Below are positions 58,031 through 64,000 of a stretch of 64,000 nt of DNA, one piece after another; positions within the stretch are counted from its first letter, which is position 1; each line of letters opens with the position of its first letter. The DNA comes from Brevibacillus brevis. Its GTDB lineage: Bacteria > Bacillota > Bacilli > Brevibacillales > Brevibacillaceae. The stretch lies in assembly GCF_031583145.1 (NCBI RefSeq), contig NZ_CP134050.1, positions 621,739 to 685,738 of the forward strand, read 5' to 3'. The translations under genes were made by a program, and so were the position numbers. Under the pieces are notes generated by a model. It saw only the letters and a program-made list of their open reading frames with translations. It was not told the origin of the DNA and did not search any database.

Positions 58031-59811
58031 ACAAAAAACGATTCCAATCATATGGACCGATTTGCCTGTATGCGATTCTCTTTCTGCTGGCGGTCGTTCT
58101 GGTTGATTCCAATTACTACTTGTCGCTGTTTTCCCAGGCAGCCATTTATACGATTTTGGCAGTGTCGCTGCAACTGATATTCGGGTACGCTGGCCAGGTT
58201 AGTCTGGCCCAGGCCGGTTTTTTTGGCATCGGGGCATATACATCGGCCATTCTCACGCTGCATCTGGATGTGCATTTTTTGGTTGCCTTCCTGCTATCGG
58301 GAATCGCGGCTGCACTCGCCTCGATTATCCTGTCCCCGATGGCGAAACTCTCGGAAATCTACTTTGCCATGTCTACTTTCGCCTTCAACCTGATTTTAAC
58401 AATTCTGTTTGCCAACGGCGGAAGCTGGACCGGAGGGTGGAACGGACTGACCAATATTCCCTATCCTGACATCCTGGGCTGGTCGGTAGACAGCAAAAAG
58501 GAGTTTTTCATCCTCGCGTCCATTTTGTTGATTGTCCAGTACGTTTTTATGGTACGGCTGACGGAAGGAAGATTGGGCCGAAACTTCCGGGCGATTCGTG
58601 ACAACCAGTTGGCGGCTGCTTCTGTTGGCATCAATATCGGCGCCACCAAAACAAAAGGATTTGTCATCGGCTGTTTTTGGGCCGGTCTGGCCGGCAGCGT
58701 AATGGTGCACATGTACGCGTTTATCAGTCCGGAACCGTTCCAGTTTATCGAATCGATCACCGTGATTCTGATGGTGGTGCTGGGAGGTCTCGGTTCCTTC
58801 ACTGGAGCTCTTCTGGGAGGATTCGGCGTCACGTTCTTCAACGAATTTTTAAAAGAAATCCCCTTGTACCGGCCGATCATATACGGGGCGAGCATCGTGC
58901 TGATGATGATTTTCTGGCCGAATGGCCTGTACGGCCTCTTGCAAAAATGGTTGAAAACGGCGAAGGGGCGAATGCCTTCGGTCAAATCCGCGGTCAATTT
59001 GAAGCAAATTTTGTCCCGCTCCAAAGCGGAAAACAATGAAATCCTGAAACTCGAACAGCTAACGAAACAATTCGGCGGCATCAAGGCGCTGACGGATGTC
59101 AGCCTGCAGGTGCGGTCCGGAGAAATTTTTGGATTGATCGGGCCGAACGGGGCCGGAAAAACGACATTTATCAATATGGTAACCGGGCTGGAAAGGCCGA
59201 CATCGGGGAAAATCTTTTTTCAGCAGAAAGAGATCACCGGGAAATCGATGAATGAATTGAGCAGCATGGGCATGGTCAGAACTTTCCAGACCAGCAAGCT
59301 GTTTGAAAGCATGACGGTCCTGGAAAATGTGACAGCGGGAATGTCGAGCAAATTGAAAAACGATGTCGGAATGGCGCTCTTGCAAAACCAAAAGTTTCGT
59401 GCCGAAGAGGAACATGCTGTCAACGTTGCCTATCAACTGATCAAGCTGACGGGTTTGGAAGACAAGGCGTTTGAATTATGTGCCAACCTTTCCTACGGGC
59501 ACCGCCGCCTGGCGGAGATCGCCCGCGCCTTGGCCTCGCAACCGGAAATCCTGTTTCTCGATGAACCGGCCGCCGGTCTCAACCTCAAGGAAAGGGAACA
59601 ACTGCAAGCATTGATATTGCGGTTGCGTGATGAATTCGGAATGACCATTTTTATCGTGGAACATGATCTGAATTTGTTGTCCAACATCTGCGATCACATG
59701 GCTGTGTTGAATTTCGGAGTAAAGATCGCCGATGGCAGCCCCGAGGAAGTGATGCGGAATCCGGACGTTGTGCAGGCGTATTTGGGAAGGAGGGACAAAA
59801 AGCATGCTTAA
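58027..59811 (+). CDS. LivM permease fused to LivG ATPase
   Basis: A 594-residue fusion. Residues 1 to about 310 are a LivM-type permease (FGYAGQVSLAQAGFFGIGAY, LGRNFRAIRDNQLAAASVGI, VVLGGLGSFTGALLGG). A basic linker of about 30 residues leads to a LivG ATPase. Its Walker A is GPNGAGKT (372-379), signature LSYGHRRLAEIARALA, Walker B ILFLDEPAAGLN, and switch His in FIVEHDLNL. TTG 58027 overlaps the LivH stop. Usually LivM and LivG are separate genes; no stop or start lies between the domains here. Confidence 0.92.
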   Translation: MNKKRFQSYGPICLYAILFLLAVVLVDSNYYLSLFSQAAIYTILAVSLQLIFGYAGQVSLAQAGFFGIGAYTSAILTLHLDVHFLVAFLLSGIAAALASIILSPMAKLSEIYFAMSTFAFNLILTILFANGGSWTGGWNGLTNIPYPDILGWSVDSKKEFFILASILLIVQYVFMVRLTEGRLGRNFRAIRDNQLAAASVGINIGATKTKGFVIGCFWAGLAGSVMVHMYAFISPEPFQFIESITVILMVVLGGLGSFTGALLGGFGVTFFNEFLKEIPLYRPIIYGASIVLMMIFWPNGLYGLLQKWLKTAKGRMPSVKSAVNLKQILSRSKAENNEILKLEQLTKQFGGIKALTDVSLQVRSGEIFGLIGPNGAGKTTFINMVTGLERPTSGKIFFQQKEITGKSMNELSSMGMVRTFQTSKLFESMTVLENVTAGMSSKLKNDVGMALLQNQKFRAEEEHAVNVAYQLIKLTGLEDKAFELCANLSYGHRRLAEIARALASQPEILFLDEPAAGLNLKEREQLQALILRLRDEFGMTIFIVEHDLNLLSNICDHMAVLNFGVKIADGSPEEVMRNPDVVQAYLGRRDKKHA

Positions 59812-60520
59812 GGTTGAGCATTTACGAGCCTTCTACGGAAAAGCACAAGCGCTGGAAGATATCAGTTTTGAAGTAAACCAGGGAGAAATTATCTGCATTC
59901 TCGGAAACAACGGGGCAGGCAAATCGACCACTTTGATGTCAATCAGCGGCGTAATGAAGCAGAAAGAGGGGGTGATCCATTTTAAAGGAAGCGATATTGG
60001 CAAAAAGCAGCCGCATGAGATCGTCGCTCTGGGGATTTCCCAGGTTCCCGAGGGGCGACGCATCTTTCCCACTTTAACCGTGGAAGAGAATTTGAAAATG
60101 GGCGGCTTTCTGAAAAAGCGAATCGACAAGGAAAAAATAGGCGAAATTTACGAACTCTTTCCACGGTTGAAAGAACGAAAAAACCAGTTGGGGGGAAGTC
60201 TCAGCGGCGGTGAACAGCAGATGCTGGCGATCGGCAGAGCGCTGATCAGCGAACCGCAGCTGCTGATGCTCGATGAACCCTCGCTGGGTTTGGCACCGCA
60301 AATCATCGACATGATCTTTGACAGCATCATTTCCTTGCGCAAAAGGGGAATGACGATTTTGCTGATCGAGCAGAATGCCGAACTCGCTTTGGAAGTTTCC
60401 GATCGGGCCTATGTCATTGAACTGGGGAGAACGGTGTTGACAGCAGACAGCGAAACGCTGCGGAAGGATCGGTCCATTCAATCCATCTACATGGGACAGC
60501 AACATCTGTTGCATGGTTGA
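59804..60520 (+). CDS. LivF-type ABC ATPase
   Basis: A 238-residue ATPase. Walker A GNNGAGKS, signature LSGGEQQMLAIGRALI, Walker B LLMLDEPSLGLA, and switch His region LIEQNAELAL in which Gln replaces the usual His, as in LivF proteins. ATG 59804 lies 9 bases after GGAAGGAGGG and overlaps the LivMG gene. Completes the importer. Confidence 0.92.
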   Translation: MLKVEHLRAFYGKAQALEDISFEVNQGEIICILGNNGAGKSTTLMSISGVMKQKEGVIHFKGSDIGKKQPHEIVALGISQVPEGRRIFPTLTVEENLKMGGFLKKRIDKEKIGEIYELFPRLKERKNQLGGSLSGGEQQMLAIGRALISEPQLLMLDEPSLGLAPQIIDMIFDSIISLRKRGMTILLIEQNAELALEVSDRAYVIELGRTVLTADSETLRKDRSIQSIYMGQQHLLHG

Positions 60521-60553
60521 TGGGAACCAATACAGGGAAGAGGAGAGGATAGT

Positions 60554-61579
60554 ATGAGCGCGGATTTCAATGAAATGGTGGAACTGTTCAAAACGGAATT
60601 GGAACTTTGCCAACTGAAGCCAACGGAAACAATGGCTGTGTTGACTTCAGGCGGGGTTCTCGAAGATTATGCCAAGGCGTTTATGGAAGCAGCGAGAATG
60701 ATTGGAGCCAATGCGTTTCAGTTGAATCTGCCGCCTGCCAATCGCGGAATTTCCGGTTCATTCGGGGTTACTCCGCTCACAGACAACCGGGTCGCGGTGG
60801 AAGTTCTGAAAAAAGCGGATTTGATTATCGATTTGGTGCTGCTTTTGTTCTCCAAGGAACAACTGGAGCTGCAAAACGCGGGGAAACGCATCTTGCTGGT
60901 TGTGGAACCGTTTGATGTGATCAAAAGGATGTTCCCGAAACCAAGCGACAAAAAACGGGTACTGCATGCCGCCGAGTTGATGAAAAACGCCAAGGAACTT
61001 CGATTTACGAACAAGGCGGGCACGGACGTGACGTACAAATTGGGGCAGTATCCGTTCCTGATTGAATACGGGTTTGCCGATGAACCGGGAAGATGGGACC
61101 ATCTGCCAAGCGGATTTTCGGCCGGCACGCCGAATGACGGAGGTGTGGAAGGCGTGGTTGTCCTGGATCGGGGGGATATTTTGTTCCCGTTTAACCGGTA
61201 TGTGCAGGAGCCGGTGACACTGACCATCAAGGACGGTTATGTCACGCAGATTGAAGGGGGATTCGACGCCGTGCTGATGAAAGAATACATGGACAGTTTC
61301 AAAGACCCCCGGGCTTACGCGATCTCCCACATCGGTTGGGGACTGAATGATCGGGCACAGTGGCACAGTTTGGCCCTGGACAGCAAGGTGTTTGGCATGG
61401 ATGGACGCTCTTTTTACGGAAACGTGCTGTTTTCTCTGGGACCGAACACGGAACTGGGAGGAACGAATGATACCCAATGTCACCTGGACATCCCCATGAA
61501 AAACTGCACGCTGTACCTGGACGGAAAGCTCATCGTACAGGACGGGGAAGTCGTGATTGAAGAAATGAAACCGGAATAA
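60554..61579 (+). CDS. nicX: 2,5-dihydroxypyridine 5,6-dioxygenase
   Basis: A 341-residue protein of the M29 aminopeptidase-like fold used by NicX. Typical segments: ISGSFGVTPLTDNR, RWDHLPSGFSAGTPNDGGVEG (the glutamate and aspartate ligands area), YAISHIGWGLNDRAQW and GGTNDTQCHLDIPM near the C-terminus (His/Asp iron ligands). NicX opens the ring of 2,5-dihydroxypyridine with Fe(II) and O2 to N-formylmaleamate. Homology alone could say aminopeptidase; neighbours decide. ATG 60554 with GAGGAGAGG upstream. Confidence 0.82.
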   Translation: MSADFNEMVELFKTELELCQLKPTETMAVLTSGGVLEDYAKAFMEAARMIGANAFQLNLPPANRGISGSFGVTPLTDNRVAVEVLKKADLIIDLVLLLFSKEQLELQNAGKRILLVVEPFDVIKRMFPKPSDKKRVLHAAELMKNAKELRFTNKAGTDVTYKLGQYPFLIEYGFADEPGRWDHLPSGFSAGTPNDGGVEGVVVLDRGDILFPFNRYVQEPVTLTIKDGYVTQIEGGFDAVLMKEYMDSFKDPRAYAISHIGWGLNDRAQWHSLALDSKVFGMDGRSFYGNVLFSLGPNTELGGTNDTQCHLDIPMKNCTLYLDGKLIVQDGEVVIEEMKPE

Positions 61580-61648
61580 CGGATGTTGCAGCGGTGCCTG
61601 TTGCACGTGACCAGCTGAAGAAAACATGGGAAAAAGGAGTAGGTCAGT

Positions 61649-62398
61649 TTGAAAAATTACCGGATTGGGATGATTGTACCCAGTTCCAATACAACAATGG
61701 AAACGGAAATTCCGGCAATGCTCAGATCCCGATCGCAGTTGGCAGAGGAGACGTTTACCTTTCACTCCAGCCGCATGCGGATGCAGCATGTGACGAAGGA
61801 AGAACTGAATAAAATGGACCATGACAGCCTTCGCTGCGCGGTGGAACTTTCCGATGCAAGGTGTGACATTCTGGCTTATGCCTGCCTGGTGGCCATCATG
61901 TGCAACGAACCCGGTTACCATACGGTTTCCGAACAGAAATTGGCAAAGGCGGCAAAGGAAACGGGGGCAGACGTTCCCGCGGTCAGCAGTGCCGGAGCGT
62001 TGATTCAGGGAATTCAAACCCTGGGAGCCCAAAAAATTGCCTTGGTCGCTCCGTACATGAAGCCGCTCACCGGGATGGTCATCGACTACATTGAGTCTTA
62101 CGAAATCGAAGTGGTGGACTCGATCAGCCTCGAGGTTGCCGATAATCTGGCGGTCGGCAAACTGGACCCGATGAATTTGATTTCGATTTCCGAAAAGTTG
62201 AACGTACAGGACGCGGATGCAGTGGTACTCTCGGCATGTGTCCAGATGCCGTCGCTTCCAGCTGTGCAGGAGGTCGAAAACAGGTTGGGCAAACCTGTCC
62301 TGACCGCTGCGACGGCCACCGTTTATCAAATTCTCAAGATGCTTCAGCTGAAGCGGATGGTTCCCAACGCCGGTGCGCTTTTGTCCGGCAGTTATTGA
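61649..62398 (+). CDS. nicE: Maleate isomerase
   Basis: A 249-residue Asp/Glu racemase-fold enzyme turning maleate to fumarate. Motif VPSSNTTMETE at the start, and both catalytic cysteines: C79 (AYACL) and C197 (LSACVQMPSLP). TTG 61649 has AAAGGAG 9 bases before. Last steps of the nicotinate pathway: product fumarate enters the citric acid cycle. Confidence 0.9.
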   Translation: MKNYRIGMIVPSSNTTMETEIPAMLRSRSQLAEETFTFHSSRMRMQHVTKEELNKMDHDSLRCAVELSDARCDILAYACLVAIMCNEPGYHTVSEQKLAKAAKETGADVPAVSSAGALIQGIQTLGAQKIALVAPYMKPLTGMVIDYIESYEIEVVDSISLEVADNLAVGKLDPMNLISISEKLNVQDADAVVLSACVQMPSLPAVQEVENRLGKPVLTAATATVYQILKMLQLKRMVPNAGALLSGSY

Positions 62399-62493
62399 AC
62401 CATGGATCAAAATGGGGATGGACGTGATGTGTGCCGGGGAACCGCGTGAATGTCTCGACAGCCGACAAGAATGTGAAAAAAAGGAGGAAATAA

Positions 62494-63144
62494 ATGGAAA
62501 GCATTCAGCGTCAAAACGATTTGCAAAACTTTCGTGAAAGGGGTTTTGGGCAAACTCTCGGCATCGGGAACAGGCCATGTGTCCTTGTGGTAGATGTGAT
62601 CAAGGGCTTTACCGATCCGGCGATGCCTCTTGGTTCCGATTTGTCTCGACAAATCGAAGTCACCAATCGGTTGCTGCGTGAGGCGCACCAAAAAAACCTG
62701 CCCGTCTTCTTTACGACGATCGCGTATGAGGAGAATTTGGAGGATTCCGGAATCTGGCTGGAAAAAATGGGAGGATTAAAAACGTTGAAATCCGGAACGG
62801 ACGCTGTACAGTTGGACCCGCGGCTCCATTACCAAAAAGGGGATGTCATCCTCAACAAGAAGTATGCATCTGCTTTTTTCGGCACGGACCTGATTTCCCG
62901 CTTGAATGTCAACCGGGTGGATACGGTGATTGTCACCGGTTGCACGACAAGCGGATGCGTGCGGGCATCCGTGGTGGACGCACTGCAGTACGGCTATCGT
63001 CCCATCGTCGTCCGGGATGCTGTCGGTGATCGTTCTCTTGCTTCACACGATCAAAGCCTGTTTGACATGGAACAGAAATATGCCGACGTTCTCGATGCGA
63101 GCGAGTTGATCGCGTACATGCAATCGTATACGGCGATTTCCTAG
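62494..63144 (+). CDS. nicF: Maleamate amidohydrolase
   Basis: A 216-residue isochorismatase-family amidase. The triad is complete: D34 (VLVVDVIKGF), K122 (LNKKYASAFF) and C155 (TTSGCVRAS), with the cis-peptide region VTGC before it. It hydrolyses maleamate to maleate and ammonia. AAAGGAGG lies upstream of ATG 62494. The regulator at 53678 is a degenerate relative. A strong terminator follows. Confidence 0.9.
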   Translation: MESIQRQNDLQNFRERGFGQTLGIGNRPCVLVVDVIKGFTDPAMPLGSDLSRQIEVTNRLLREAHQKNLPVFFTTIAYEENLEDSGIWLEKMGGLKTLKSGTDAVQLDPRLHYQKGDVILNKKYASAFFGTDLISRLNVNRVDTVIVTGCTTSGCVRASVVDALQYGYRPIVVRDAVGDRSLASHDQSLFDMEQKYADVLDASELIAYMQSYTAIS

Positions 63145-63189
63145 CATGCCATGGAAGGGCAAGGCCACCAGAGGGGTAAGGCCACCAAA

Positions 63190-63230
63190 GCAAGACCGCT
63201 GATGCAAACTCGTCAGCGGTCTTGTTTGTG
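63190..63230. terminator. Terminator after nicF (bidirectional)
   Basis: AAGACCGCTGA pairs with TCAGCGGTCTT (about 63190-63224): 11 bp with a T-rich tail on the plus strand and an A-rich start that can serve the minus-strand kinase gene. Confidence 0.85.
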
Positions 63231-63269
63231 TGGAAAGCATGAAATTCAGACAGGGGGCGACTTCCCCAT

Positions 63270-64000
63270 TTACTCGTTCCCCTTCACCGGGATCGTGATC
63301 ACAAAGCTGGGCCCTTCCGGTTCGTTTTGGGCGTGAATCGTGCCGCCGTGCGCCTCCACCACGGCGCGGGTGATGGCCAGGCCGAGCCCGTGCTTGCCGG
63401 ATTTGCCCTTGCAAAAGCGCTGGAACAGCTGCGGCAGCAGGGCTTCCTCGATGGGCGGCCCATCGTTGGTGATCTTCACGACCACGTTTGTCCCTTCCTG
63501 TCTGCCCGTGATCGTCAGGCGGCTTTTTGCGTAGCGCAGCTGGTTTTCCAAAATATTGACAAAAGCGGTGCCCAATTGCTCGCCGTCCGCATTCAGTACC
63601 AGTGCCGGCGGCAGGTCCAGCTCCCATTCGATGGCGGGATTGAGCACGGCGAGGCGCAATTTGAGCAGCGGGAACATCTCGCTCAGATCGACCCGCCCGA
63701 CCTGCACCATCTGCGCGACTGATTCAATTTTCGTCAGGTACAGCAGCTGGCCCACCACTTTTTCCAACCGCTTGCTTTCTTCCATGATGATCGACAGCCC
63801 TTTTTCCGCCTGCGGCCCCTGAAACACGCCTTCCATCAGTCCCTGCGTATAACCCTGGATCGCCATGATCGGGGTCTTCAGCTCGTGGGAAATGTTCTGG
63901 ATGAAATGGCGCTGCGATTCGTCGTATTCCTTCAACTGATTTTTCATCGAGTCAAAGGAACGGGCCAGCTGCCCGATCTCGTCTCCTCTGTCCATCGTCA
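63270..64000 (-). CDS. Sensor histidine kinase, C-terminal part (partial)
   Basis: Minus-strand frame that stops at 63270 and runs off the window edge. Visible from the N-side: end of a HAMP domain (GDEIGQLARSFDSMKNQL), the dimerisation helix with the phosphorylated His (FIQNISHELKTPIMAIQGY), and the ATPase domain (N box ILENQLRYA, G boxes ITNDGPPI and GLGLAITRAVVEAHGG). Note ENQLRYA in place of the usual NxxxNA... N box: the first Asn remains. The sensory domain and start are outside. A response regulator gene is expected farther along. Confidence 0.9.
   Translation of the reverse strand, partial: TMDRGDEIGQLARSFDSMKNQLKEYDESQRHFIQNISHELKTPIMAIQGYTQGLMEGVFQGPQAEKGLSIIMEESKRLEKVVGQLLYLTKIESVAQMVQVGRVDLSEMFPLLKLRLAVLNPAIEWELDLPPALVLNADGEQLGTAFVNILENQLRYAKSRLTITGRQEGTNVVVKITNDGPPIEEALLPQLFQRFCKGKSGKHGLGLAITRAVVEAHGGTIHAQNEPEGPSFVITIPVKGNE

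Noticed and set aside
60554..61579. Annotating this gene as an M29 aminopeptidase
   Set aside because: NicX shares that fold, and the surrounding nicC, nicD, nicE and nicF genes make the dioxygenase far more likely.

Overview
The window reads as DNA of a spore-former-type Firmicute (order Bacillales, genus not resolvable by eye). The signs are strong AGGAGG-type ribosome binding sites, frequent GTG and TTG starts, SLH surface-anchoring domains, a BsrE-like type I toxin, and SSB and DnaN proteins of Bacillus type. It has two parts. Positions 1 to about 49,850 look like a large conjugative mobile element (a plasmid or an integrated plasmid-like element). Positions from about 49,850 to the end look chromosomal, with visibly more G+C-rich codons. 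The boundary falls inside nadB: an element-like N-terminus runs in frame into the C-terminal domain of L-aspartate oxidase, followed by nadC (frameshifted here) and nadA.

Layout of the element. 1-5.9 kb: end of a transfer-type operon, with a membrane-anchored M23/3D cell-wall hydrolase, small membrane proteins and two ParA/MinD-like ATPases. 5.9-17.8 kb: very large secreted proteins (SLH protein, 1683-residue fibronectin-III-rich protein, copper-amine-oxidase-N domain protein, Ig-like/CARDB-like protein), interrupted by a BsrE-like toxin/antisense RNA locus. 17.8-24.4 kb: a complete Gram-positive Tad/Flp pilus set (CpaB, TadZ, TadA, TadB, TadC, two Flp-type pilins, a TadE-like pseudopilin, prepilin peptidase). 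It runs without a break into an EAL phosphodiesterase, a LuxR-type HTH protein, a TubR-like winged HTH and a TubZ GTPase (24.4-27.2 kb), then two repeat clusters that are centromere or origin candidates. 28.6-35.4 kb: replication-relaxation protein, a frameshifted ParB-like protein, a DUF1173-type protein, a VirD4/TraG-like ATPase and an S1-domain protein. 36-37.6 kb: an A+T-rich islet with a leucine-rich-repeat protein. 38.4-39.7 kb: two toxin-antitoxin pairs. 39.8-49.6 kb: plasmid DNA metabolism genes, namely ssb (split by a 2.6 kb group II intron), an annealing-protein-like gene, a CHC2 zinc-finger protein, a RecB-type nuclease, DUF932, RadC and DnaN.

The chromosomal part carries nadB(C-terminus)-nadC-nadA and then a 6-hydroxynicotinate catabolic locus: nicC, a MerR/isochorismatase fusion that has lost its catalytic residues, nicD, a branched-chain-type ABC importer with a fused LivM-LivG polypeptide, nicX, nicE and nicF. 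It ends in a truncated sensor histidine kinase.

The most unusual signals are RNA-level and architectural. H-type pseudoknots precede ssb, the annealing-like gene and a toxin-antitoxin operon. A long hairpin whose two copies differ by compensatory changes precedes radC and dnaN. A c-di-GMP phosphodiesterase sits in one overlapping gene string with a TubRZ-type segregation system directly behind a Tad pilus locus. All functional statements rest on reading the sequence and on family knowledge; no database search was run.
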